Source: Calamus simplicifolius
Lineage: Eukaryota > Streptophyta > Magnoliopsida > Arecales > Arecaceae
DNA length: 64,000 bases
Direction of reading: 5' to 3'
Assembly (NCBI GenBank): GCA_900491605.1
Contig: UESW01003833.1
Location: forward strand, 1,698,652-1,762,651
The translations under genes were made by a program, and so were the position numbers. Position 1 is the stretch's first letter; every line of letters starts with the position of its first letter. Positions 1-13,100 of the stretch are shown one piece after another. Below the pieces are notes generated by a model. The model did no database searches. It saw only the letters and a list, made by a program, of their open reading frames with translations, and was not told the DNA's origin.

Positions 1-499
1 ATAAAAGTTTTAACATTCTAGATGGATGTTATAAAAGTTTAACTTTGTAGGTGTACGTATATCCATATACTTGTAAAATAAATATAAATATAAACGTTTA
101 TATCTGGCTTAATTCATCAAATAAAAATGAATACGAAGATGAATTAATCAAACTGTAACCCATTGTTGGCTCTAGCACACTCTCATTCAATATTATATCC
201 AAGAGTTATTTAGTATTACATTTGTTTTCTAATTTTATTTTTTTTAAAACTAAAAAATTAAATAAAATAAAATAAATATTTATAATCAGATCCTTATATA
301 ATATATTCGGTTACGTTCAAATATAGACAAGTATATAATTTAATCATCATTTTCATCTTTAAATTTGCACGGATCTAGACAATGTCTTATAATTTTTACT
401 TTTTTTATTTTTAAAATTATAAACCATATAGATCTAAAGATAAAAAAAAATCAAATCTATACTTAACTACGTTCAAATGTGGCCAAAGTCTACCCCCTA

Positions 500-572
<73 letters not shown>

Positions 573-1043
573 ACTTATGCTTGTGGCAACATCAATTTAT
601 TGCCTTTTTTTTTATATATATAAAAAGGCAATCACACAATTCTGACATAAGAACAACCCAAAAGGTCAAGAAAAATATACATTGATGAGAGGAAGGAATA
701 GGAAGACCAAATTCAATTCATGAAGTGCTGAGCGCAGTATAGAAGACAAATTTATTGCTCTTCCGTGAAGAAAAATAATGGCGGAAGGCTAAAAGCTCTA
801 TGCAAATGCCGTCTCGAGAGCCAATCACCATCACCAATGTTCCAAACGGTTGCAGACACAACAGACTCGACATCACTATGCTCAACTTTTAAATTAAACC
901 AAAGTCGTTTCTTATTGCAATTGAGTTAACTTGCGGTATTGCACTTACAACCAACACACCATCGAGTTTAACTCGGTCAATGAACCATACTCTTAGAACA
1001 TTCGTACACCAAAGGAAAAGAAAGAATAAAAAAACACTTATCA
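1..1043. other. AT-rich 3' flank of the Myb gene
   Basis: No coding sequence is supported here. The stretch is very AT-rich up to about 600, then of mixed composition from about 650 to 1043, which probably includes the 3' untranslated region of the minus-strand Myb gene whose stop codon is at 1044-1046. A CT/AT microsatellite is listed separately. The short open frames in this stretch run across simple repeats. Confidence 0.5.
499..567. repeat. (CT)n-(AT)n compound microsatellite
   Basis: About eleven CT units run directly into more than twenty AT units. This is seen directly. The AT part could form cruciforms and is likely length-polymorphic. Confidence 0.95.
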
Positions 1044-1179
1044 TCATGTTCTGTATTCAAGCATGTCCGAACAATAGCGTCCAGAGAGCACTTCCACTTG
1101 CTCGATGAATGATTTCTCCCGATGCCCACCAATGTGTCGGATCATTTGGTCCCATCGTTTTCTACAAACTTCTCCAGAT
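1044..1179 (-). CDS. Myb gene exon 9 (C-terminus and stop)
   Basis: This 136-nt terminal exon reads RSGEVCRKRWDQMIRHIG, then GHREKSFIEQVEVLSGRY and ends SDMLEYRT with TGA (followed at once by a second TGA). It closes the fourth Myb repeat. The family usually runs slightly past this point (DLLEAR and a short tail), so the protein ends a few residues early. The acceptor is AATTCGCAG. Confidence 0.9.
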
Positions 1180-4100
1180 CTGCGAATTAAAAAGCCCCCA
1201 TTAGAAGTTTATACAAGCTCACTTCATATGCAGTGAAGGCAGTGATAACAAACATTAGGGATTACAAAAAGGCAAAACTCAATGACTCAAAGCGCAAAAC
1301 CTTCAAAACAATAACCACAATGTCATAATTTATCTAGTATGCAACTTACTTGAAAGGAGAATTCTATACCATTAACATGCTGGTAACTACACTTCCGCAC
1401 CAAGCATATGATGCTTCTCTAGATGGGAAACAACATGAGGCTTGTACATAAGGAACTTGTTGCAGCAAAATTATGTGTTTGCTCGTTCTCAAGAGAATAA
1501 GAAACTATATTCTAAAAAAAGGGTACAAACATGATATAAACTTGGTTGAAGTCAACAAAATTCAAGGTAATCTATTGAACATTTTCTAGATTATGCACGG
1601 TACAAAAACAACGTTCTAATAGCTGGCATGAGGAAGGGTTGTGGATCAATGTTCAAGGACCCGAAACAGGCATGTAGCGCAAATAAGATACCTATGCTTT
1701 CAAGGAATAAATAAAGAAAATCAAGTTCTTACTGGGAATCTAACATTACCAACAAGACAATCTCTTCTTCACATTTAGAATATACAATATGTGCAAGTGG
1801 AAACAAAAGCTTTCTTTTATTTGTAAAAGAAAAAGAAACATTTTTTTAGGTGTTTCTCTGTAAAAAAACTTCAGACAAGTAATATACATTTCCAATAGGT
1901 ATTCTTCTAATTAAAAAAAGGGAAGAGCTCATGGCAAACTTTTTAATCTTAGAAAAAAAATGCAATAAGCACAAGTAGCAAATCCCTCCTTTTAAAATCC
2001 ACGTTAACTTAATACTTTTCTTTCTGAGGTTGTAATGATCTAAACAAGATAAAATCATTTCTGGATTTGTTGTTTGGAATTAGTGCAAAACAGGTTCCTC
2101 CAATGTGTACCAGCATTTGGGTGAGGTCTCTGGTAACTCTCTTCCGTTGCAGTAAAATGAAAAGCTGTAAAATTGTCTGATAACAACTAGGTTTAATTGT
2201 ATGTAGCTCTAGACTTGTTTTCAATGGCTACTCAAATTTAAGGTTTGTGAGAGCATATTGTTGGCACTAAACATATTTACCTATGCTCAAGAAGATTGTC
2301 CCAGTCAACATCTTCTACACAACAAGCATCTGTGTTTTGAAGCCTGCACCCACAAGGAGAGTAGCGCAAAAACATTGGAAAAACATCAGGCAAAGGATCC
2401 TTTCTCCATACAAGATGAAGAACAACTGTAAAACAGCTATGTCCTGGCATAACATCTATGATATGCATAGATCACTGTTATTATGTTCATGTCAGGATTA
2501 ATTCAACGTGAGAAATTCTCTAATTAGAGAAATAAAGGAGTCCCTTGTAAAATGCCAAAGTATTATTATATTGGGATGATGGTCCATAAACAATAACAAA
2601 AATGGAAAAAACCTAATAGAAAAAGAAAATATTTATAATAAAATAGAATTGCTTACAAGGTTTACTAAAATATTTAAAAAAATGTATGATTTTCATCTTG
2701 CAAGATAAAATCCAAAAAGACAAGTTGACGAGGGAAAAAAATCATAAAAAAACATCTGCAATTATTCCAAAACTTCCAATAAATTCTAACTCCATTTGCA
2801 GGTATTAGGAGCTAGACTTGCCATATTGTTTGGGCTAGACTCCATTTGTAGCCATGTAAGCCTACTTTAAATCCAGAAGTAAAATTGATCTGAAGAGCAT
2901 CAAATAAGACTGTCATACGATGAGCTGTTCTACTTGTCCTGAAAACAGGAAGCTCTCATGGGCATGTAATTCTAGGAAACAAGGGGGGAATTGAGTATGA
3001 TCAATGCAATGTTTTAAAATCTGGACTGTGTATCGAACTGGAGAAGTAACTGGGTTGGGTCACCAGATCCACAATTGGGTCAACCTACAGAGAACTATAA
3101 TCTCATCATGACAAAACAAATATATTAACTTTAATTAGTTATAGACATAAACAGAAATAAGTTATAAATGCATTATAATAATAATATAGTTTTTATAAAA
3201 TTCTGCAGCACTTGCACAACAACACCCAACCATTCTTCAGTATCATATGACACCACAATAGCCCAAGAAATACTTGGTATGATCATATGCAATTTAAGTT
3301 TTATACAGCAAGATAATGGAGTTTACATTTAAACAAAACAATATTTCTACTCTAAATCCCATATTAGATTTCTTAGTGACTCCCACAAACTAAGCCCATC
3401 ATAAAAGCCGTGTCAATCAAGTGATTAGGGGTGATATCATGTCCTCTCTTTTTTTTTTTTTTTGGGCCAAACTTTTGTTTTAGTACCAGAAGAAAGGAAT
3501 TTGGTGGGCTGAGAGAGAATAAAAAAAATGAGGTTAAATTTTGACATGGGATTGAGGGGCCAAGGTATGAGGATTTTGGAGGTGGTTTGTTGGGATGACT
3601 GCCAACAAACTTTCATCTGTAATGCTTGACCACCATGATCAATTGATCATTCATGAAAGATGTCTTACCAGCCCGAGAAAAAGAGGCAAGAGAAGGGGCA
3701 CATAGCTTGATGCTGAAGGTCTGATCTTGTGGAGAACAAACATTAACCATCAGAGTCTCATCTTCTAGAGATTGCAAAGCCCTAATTATTGGGAATTGGG
3801 GAGTGACAGAGAAACGTAGATATTTTTTACACACAAACATCATTGGTTCATTAATAACCGGGACGGTCTGTCGCGGTCACTGGTTCAAAAGGCAGTTCAA
3901 GCAGTTCTCATGAAATCAAAAGAAATTTTGCTTGAATTGTTTTAGGGGCCCATTTGGACCATTACCTGCCTAATTGATGCTTTGACCAGCTCAACCATTT
4001 GTATGATGCTGTTCTTTTAACATTGAATTAATGTTAGATCTTCTATAATAGTACAAATATAGAATGCTAAAAATATTCACCATAAAAGTTTACTTATTAT

Positions 4101-7100
4101 ACAAACATTTATGATGACTACATAAGTTTCAATAAACAAGGAGAAAATGAGATCTTTCACTTTAAAAAAATCAAGAGATTGCTCTCAAAAATTTCTTCAA
4201 AAGGCTGCCGACCAGAATAACAACCACACTTCCTGACAAGCCATCCCTAACTACTTAAAATTGAGAGACTTACGCATCCAGCAAGCGATAATCATCTGCA
4301 TCAGACCAGATGCCCTGATTGACCAAAGAAGATGTTAATTGTTTATACCTGAAAAATTAAGCAAAACTAAATTCATCAATATGACAGATAATGCATATCA
4401 AGCAGAACATTTTCTAGCAACTACATTTATCATAGTTAAAATTGTAATACGAAAGATTAACATAAAATTATAAACTATTACTAACTTGAGATGGGTAAAC
4501 TACCATGCAGTGTATCATAGCTCACACACATTATTAACCATATCTATAACCATCTGCCTTTTCCCAATTATTTAGGATACACTTACTGGAACCTTATTCA
4601 CCAAGTATTCCTATTTAGGGCCACCTCTAATGCTATGTCAAGTTTTTCTATATTGTATTTCAAGTTTTATAATTTACCACACAACCATCTTAATATTCTC
4701 ATCTCTATTGTACTCAACTTGTTTTTCATATAGTTCCTTTATTGCCCAGCACTCTATAAGCCATACAACATGAAGATCTTATTGTTGTTCTATGGTAGAT
4801 CTTAAATTGCCAAATGGCCACTTTATGGTATCTCCTAATCATCAATCTTCATTGATATCATATTTTTATTTCTATTTTCGTTAAATTTAACTTTCCTATA
4901 TCAGTCTTAATTGATATCATATTTTCATCTTAATTACTATTTTCAAATGTATAACATGTCATTGTTTTACTAACCTCTAAGCCCTTATCCTCCAAAGTTG
5001 TCCTTTACAAGTCCAATGTAGTATTTAATAAAGCTCTCTTTTCATCAATCAACAATATACCATCCACAAATAGCATACACAATGATATATCTTTCTGAAT
5101 ATTAGCTGCAAATTCATCCATAATTAGCGTGTTTAGAACTGATCTTTGATACATGCCTATAGCAACTGAAAATACACTTGCTGTACTATATATATATATA
5201 ATCAGCCTTTGCCACAACTCTAATGCCGATTGAAAGGAAGCTATGTGATTAATGCACCTTTTGCCCCCCAATTTTCAGGGTTTTCTTATTGCTGGAAATG
5301 TTATGACAAACTTTCAACATATCTCTTCAATGTTTCTAGTTTCCTTGACAATGTACTTTCCAAATGTATCTTGGTTTTTATTTTCATACAATCTCTTTGA
5401 TATGCTCACTGTCATCATTTTGGTAGACCATAAATTCTAGATTACATTGCCAAAGATTTAGAACTTTCATGCATAAACCACCCTAATAGATTCATATTCA
5501 TAAAATGTAACTATAGTTTTATGTTGGCATCAACTTATTGCAATCATTCTCCTTTATCTAGGCTTAGGACTAGTTATGTACAAAACGTAAGTAGACAGTG
5601 TTTTCGCAATAGGTCCCTGAAAACTATAATTTACATAAAGATGCCTAAAAAATCACTATTTGCAAATTGACCTCTTTAACTACTTAGTTGGCTGGGTTGA
5701 TGCAAATTCACCTCTAGATTTAAGAAATGTTTGCCAGGAGGGTTATTCAACAATTATATTATATTAATTGGGTTATCAACCAAAAGGCAATACTTAATGC
5801 AATCGTTTTGTGCTTCAAAGAAATAGAAAATGGGAAGATTCTTGAAGAAGACATCAAAGGGAGAAGTTGGTAAGAGAAGGTACCATGGTACGAGGAAAAA
5901 CACTAGATGCACCCTCATCTAACTCAGCTAAAACTAGCTAGAAGGGCAAACATGTTATTTGCTCCTTTTGTCTTAACTCCTAAGTTGATTAGGCTTATAC
6001 AACAGTAATTGACATAAAGGTTTGTCTGGATTGTCTAACAATTCTGCAGTGGTAGATATGATAAAAGATTTTTCAAGCATTCATATGCATTTAGAATACA
6101 TTTCATGGGTGTTAGTATACACAAAAACCTTAAAGATTCATCCTCACCCAACAATCCACCAAAAATGACATCCTAGACAAGTATGGAACTGCATAGAATA
6201 AACAATGAGAAATTGTTTATGATAGTAAATTTGTTATTGAGTATGAATAAAATATAGTTATACAGACATAACGTGTATAACATTATGGAGACCATTAATG
6301 TAGAATGAGCTCAATCACCTGTAGCAAGTTGAACAACATACTAACCATTTAGTACAGCAATCTGAATTGTTTCTAGTAGACAACTTTTCACTGATTGCTT
6401 CCCAAGAGATATTGTCCTTCAACTGCCACGTAAGAATAAATCATTCAGGGAACAAATCTACCTGGGAAGGTAGCAAGAAAAGAATAACAGTGATACCAAC
6501 CAAGCAAATGCAAGAAAAAAGGGCATGGGAAAGAAATACTAACCATGCCATGCTTAGATTTTTTTTCTTGAAAAACTTTCATCTGCAAATCCATGTTCAC
6601 TAAATCAAATAAAGACTGATACTCCTCCTGTGACCACTGTCCTGAGCCATAATCAAAACAAAGAAAGTGAATCTCAGTTAGAAAAAACTAGAAATCACAA
6701 ATGCAAAAATTGCTCCAATGTGAGCAACTGACATATCACATAAAGCAGAGCCAATACTATATGAAAAAGAAAAAAATCAAAAATTACTGCAGTCATCAGG
6801 AGCCCACCAACAAAATGATCCCAATGTAATCACATGATATTATGGTTTGTTTTCCCACCATTGTACCATAGTGTAAACATAATAAATATTCATAAAAGTA
6901 TTCCCTTATATTATCTAAATAGTGTCAGGTTTTCAACTTCATCAGCTTTGCAATCAAGAACCTCAAGCTTGGAAAACTTGAGAACTTGGTGCTCATATTG
7001 AAAATTTAAATGCCCATCTGGTTCAACATAAAATGACCAGAGACATTACCATGTGGCATGCACATCTCATTATGATATAGAAATTATGGCTCTTCATACA

Positions 7101-10100
7101 AGGTTTGCTATTCATGGTTCAAAACATTGTTATTATGAGCAATTGCCAAGGTAGTTGGATGGTGGATGAGCCTTGAGATGCCTAGGAAACCCTTGCATCA
7201 ACTGCCATATATTATTGTATGCATAGAAAATGTTATGTAATATAAAATACTGTATGCATCTGTCTGTATGCGTATGTTGTTGGACTTTGAATTTCTCATA
7301 GAATCTTTGCTTACAAATTTAGTAACATTTTAGCTACAGATATGCATCTCAGATTAGCTTCTAGGTTCCTGCATGTTTATTGTCCTATCACTGAGGATAC
7401 AATCTTGTGGGTTTTGATCAATGATTCAAATCTTGTGGAACAGGTTTGTCCAGAATTTTCATGGCATGGGATGTGTTATGCCTTGACACTTGAGACAGTA
7501 GATGCTCCGCCTGTCTTGTACCAATCCCTATTTCCTATCACACCCTGACACATGGTGCCTGTCCTCACACTTGAGACAGTTGAGACATTGGGATGTCAGC
7601 ATGCCCCACAATCCCACCAGGAAAATCCTTAGCTTTGATGCATGTTAACAGTTCTAATGGTTGTTAACTCCACTGCCAAGAATTTAATAAGAAATGAGAA
7701 GTCGAACTCATCACTCCTGTATGTTTGTATATATGTTGCATCTATCTATCTATATCTATTTGTGAGCACACAACTGCATTAAATAATGGATATGGACACA
7801 CAACCATATATACATGTATATATGTTCAAATATGGAGCATATAATTATATAGTAGCAATATAATTATAATTATGTCTTGATACACACACATGGATATATG
7901 TAGATGTTGTATACATGTAACTATATAAATAAGGATCTATTTATGCAGTATGTCCGTATAATGCATGTGTCCTTGTGTATACACATAATCATGTATGTTT
8001 CTATGTCACGTATCTCCCACACTATTTTTTTCATAAATGACACATGGGTGCTAATGAGGGATGAGAAACACAAGTTAGGATCCAAAGAAAACTCATACTT
8101 TATCGAATGATTCAAATCAAAAAATTAAATAAGTGACCCAAAAGAGTGTTTCATTCAAAACTGTAAATATGAGCTTCAGTCTCATGAAAGTTAGACAATC
8201 AAAGAAAACCAACAAATTTAAGCTATGATAGCAATGATATACATCATTACTTATATTATGATTTATTTATGATTTGGTATAGATTTTACAAATTATAATA
8301 GATTTTGCAGTTGTATTGATTTGCTATTGAGTCCTCATACAATATGTTTGCTTTGTATGCCTTTTAGCTATGTTAACATTAACCTATAGCCATGCAACTG
8401 CCTGGGCAATTAACTTAGTCCATTGCTTGGGGACTTGGGGTCACTCATGCTATTTCACCAGCATGGTTGCAATAATTTTTCTAGTTGTTCGAACATTTTC
8501 TATTCAAGCAACCATAACCAGCAAGTCTTACCTACCTGCATGGCTAGGCTTTATGGTGCAAAGGCTTTATGGTGCAAACTATGATAAGAATGGAATTAAT
8601 TTATATGACCAATTCATGAGATGCATCAACCCTCAATGACTCGGTGCTGACTTCCAGACTGAGGCAAATATTGTCTTGAAAGGGACCACCAGGATAACTA
8701 GGCAGCCAACTGCTCGTAAGGAAATCCTACCCTATCGGTCATGTAGTTTGCTTTAAACAACATAATCAAGGAGAAATCCACCAAAATTCCCTGAAAGTAG
8801 GGAACAGATCATGCAAAAAGGAAGAAGGCATGGTTTCACATAGGGCATGACATTTATCTCCAAGAAGCAAATTGCACTTCTGTAGAATTTTTCAAAAAAA
8901 CTTCAAATAATTTAGCCAAATCTACTATAATAAATCTCAAATATACATAACCACAAATGTCTGCGCCCACATTATCAATCTTTGCATTTATGTATGCATA
9001 CAATACACATAAGAAAAGCCTTATCCCAGCTATTTGACATCTATGTGCTGGCAAACAGAGCTATTGTAATCAAATAAAAAAGAACTAAGAAAATGTAAAA
9101 CCAGAATCTACAACTGTAAGATTTTAAATTGGTCCCCATTACAAAACTATTAAATGACTGTGTACTGCACTAAAAATGCCAGCCACTATATACGACACAA
9201 AAAAAAGAAAAAGAAAAAGAAAAAAAGTCCAAGGTGAGTATCTCAGAAGATAAATTCTTGAAAGATCAACAATCTCAATCAGACAATACAGTACCTTTTC
9301 TAAGATTTGGCGGTTTTATCCTTCGCCAAGCATCTTTTACATGGATCCTGTGTTTCCCAAGTTGCTCTGCCAGTTCCTTCCATTTTGATCCATGTTCCTT
9401 GTGGAAACTATACAAGGAAATTAACAAACTTAGGGTTAAGTCAATTATTGAGAGGTGATACCCGGTTCTACATTAAAACAGCAGAATGAATATATGATCC
9501 TGTGCACAACTATAAGTTAGAATCAGAATCTATAATTGCTAAAGCCTGTGGTTCTGTATTTTATGAAGCATCCAGATTTTAAAACTGACCAGCATGTTGT
9601 AAATCACACTATCTTGTAGATACTACATGTATCCTATCCTTTCAACCCTAAAATATCATAGAATGTGATGTTATTATCCAGTGCATACTTGTGGCATGCA
9701 TACATACACACATGTACCGATCATTTATCTGTTCTGCCCATGGAATATAGAGCCAAACTGAACCAGAATTAACCAACCCGAAACTGGTTTGAAATTAGCT
9801 TTTAGTTTGGTTCTACCTGCGAACCGGTTTGAACCATGCTGAACCATCCGATTCGGCCTAGTTTGAGTGTGGGTTGGCTTGGGGGTGTGCTGGGTGGGAT
9901 TTAGGCTTTGTGAGCTCACTTAAAAAGGGAGAGAAAGGCTTAGAGCCTCCCATGAGATCTCATCCTCTCTCTCCCCCTTCTTTTTTCTTTTTGTGAAAAC
10001 TCGATATTATCTTGATCTTTTCAGAAGATCTGAGTCAAAGGAGGAAAGATTTCAATCCAAAATCAGCTATGCTTCCTCCCATCATCTTTCTCATTCTCTT

Positions 10101-13100
10101 CCCACCTTAAATCTCCTGAAATTGAAAAAAATATGGGGAAATCATGCCAAAATTTACGATGCATGATTTCATGATATACTGTAGATCTAAGGATGATATA
10201 CTCATATCAACCAAAATCTTAATTTTTTGTTAAATACATTTTTTAAATTTAAATCATATTTTCGGATTAAAAGTTAATAATTTTTTTTCAAAAAATGACT
10301 ATAAAACCAGAAACATGATTGAGGTTATGCTAGCTACTTTCTAATCTAATTTCATTTTAATTTGTTGAAATTTAGGTATATTTATTAATTTCGCAGCCTA
10401 AGCCTAAATTTTAATAAATTTAAAAATTAATGGTGATCGGTATATCTAAGGGATAGAAAACATATATGCAACAACTCTAATTGAGTGCTACATAAACCTA
10501 AATTTAAATATAAAAATTTCTGTAATAAAAATAATTTAAAATATTAAATTAAGTTAAAAAATTGTAAAAAAAAACTACTATTTATAGATATTTTAGAACT
10601 ATTTTCTAATGTATTAGTTATATTTTTTGCATCATAGTGAAAATTTATTATTTTCAAAAACTATTAAATTAATTCATAAAACTAGGAAAAATGGGTATCA
10701 TATGAATAATTTAGAAACATCTTATACTGCGTTGATCATAATTTTTAAGATGATGGCGAAAATGCATAATTTTTTAAATTTGTAAATATAGATTCGATCC
10801 AAAGGGCTGACGATTTAGGCAGGCTTGCAATATATTGCTTTTAGGCCAAACCATCTGGAAGTGCCACTATTATGATGCAGAGATAAGGAAGGAGGAGTGT
10901 TCAGGTTGAAGCAGCATTTGGCTAATGATTACCTTTATATCAACCAATGCCAAAAATGCTTACATACATCTGTTAGTTGATAAAAAAGTACTTCACAGAC
11001 TTCAAGACAAAGAAGCAAAAAGCTTCATAGCAAAAGGCAGAGGTGGAGCAATGAGCAGTAGAGCTACCATCTTACTATTTGATAGGTTCAGAGGAGTACA
11101 AAAAGTTAGATCCGAATGATATAGAGGCAGAGATAATTAGAAAGGTCATATAGGTTAGTCAACAAGATGAGTGATAGAGAGGAGATTGCCAAAGGCAGGG
11201 CTTAGTTCACTGCAGGACCCTCATCGTATGAGGGTGGTGGTTCCAGGACGGTCGAGATAGGCTCATCAGAGATCTACAACAGCTCAATGGTAAGGAAGGT
11301 ACTTGGTAGGCAATAAAGTCAGATAGCTTCCATGTTTGATCCTGTAGCAGCAGGGAGAAGAAGTCCAAACAGATCTTCTCAGATATAGACATCTATATGA
11401 TAATATCCACATGCCTTTACAAGCAAAAATTCACTACAGCAAAGAATTGACATATATGAAGGGTAGAAAATTTGTCATATAGGAGTCAATTGGAAAATGG
11501 TTCTTCTTTAACTAGATAGTAACAAATGCCGTAAGGAATACTTGTTACTGGTCTATGATTAGTGCTGCCTAAAAGCCAATCAGGTATTGATCCTCTGAGG
11601 CTAAGGGACATTCGGAGATCTACTAGATTAGAGCAAGGAGAAGTTACAGAGTTGGATAGCTTTCTACCAAAGTAACTAGAAGACATACAGCCCAACGTTG
11701 ATGTATGATGGATGGACAAGACCTAGTAGACAGAGCATCACAAATTGTCTTATCTATTGTGATAGGAAGACATCTTCCATAGGTCTACAAATGCTTCAGA
11801 CATAATGCATGATGCACATTATATCCTTAGACTAATATAAAAGATACGGTTGATTAGATTGAACAGCAGCATATCATGCAAGTCGTCAAAAATAATGATA
11901 TACAATAGAAGGCTGCCAGAGAGTTGTTGATGCAGAAGAGGCCACATATCTCCTAGACTCCATGTGCAGTATATTGTATGACTGATGTTAATGGATATTG
12001 GGAAGATCCTCAGAGTCCAACAAGTTGTTGAGAGAGCCTAGACCATCACCAAGTTCATTTATAACTACACATGGGTCTTAACACTGATGAGGAGGCCCAG
12101 CGAGGCCGAGATCTTGAGGCTCGTGGTGACATGGTTTGCTATGTATTGCATAGCATTTGACAACTTCCTAGACAAGAAAGCTAGCCTCCGCTAGATGTTT
12201 GTGAGCAAGGAATAACACAACAATAGATAGGCCCGAGTTGACACAAAGGGTACTAAGGTGAAGGGTATAGTTACTAACCAGCAGTTTTGAGTGAGCTAAA
12301 AGCATGGTGAAGGCTATCACCTTACTGTATCAAGTGCTGAAGGCCGTGGACAGCTTGAGATATCCTTAGATAGGTTTCCTCTTTCATATGATGATGAATG
12401 CCAAAGAGGAGATCAGGCGCACAAATCCAAGGCAAGCCCATGATTATATTGACATCATTGAGAAGTGGTGAGAATACCAAATGGATCAGAAGCTGCATCT
12501 AATAGGTACAAATTGATTCATTTATTAAGATTATTGAATACGATTCTTCCATCCTTGTAAAGTAATTTGAATTTATCAATTACATAATGTGACTAGCTGC
12601 CAGCTACTTAAATCTAAGGTTCTAGAACACCATCTTGGGAATTGGGTGGAGGAACTTCTAGATGCCCTATGCAATGTGGTCTACAAGATAGAGTGATCCT
12701 AGAACTGCGGCAAGATGTCTAGAGGAGGCCAGAATTTTTTATTTGATTTGATCTAATCATGTGTCTGAGCTAGAATTAAAAAGGTATAACATATCTTTTT
12801 AACAAAGCAAGACTTTTAGAGGACTACACCTTTAGAGCATGGCTGTCGCTAGAGTCCATAATATGCCATTAGGTATTTTTGCACATAACCATAATTAGAC
12901 ATACTCTAAATTCAATTGACAAACAGTATTTGATCTTCCCTTTGGTTCTTTCACTTTGAAGGGCAGCCCAAAACCTCAGGAGATTGGTGCTCCGGATCTT
13001 CTCCTAGATGGTCTCCTTTAGTAAATGTAAGTGCAACTAATCCACATTTGCATCAATCCACGACAAAAGAACCATCTCATGCAAAAGCACTTGAATGATC

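Noticed and set aside
8370..8639. 89-codon plus-strand ORF in intron 4
   Set aside because: Hydrophobic, no known signature, inside an intron of the opposite-strand gene and no supporting promoter or splice context.
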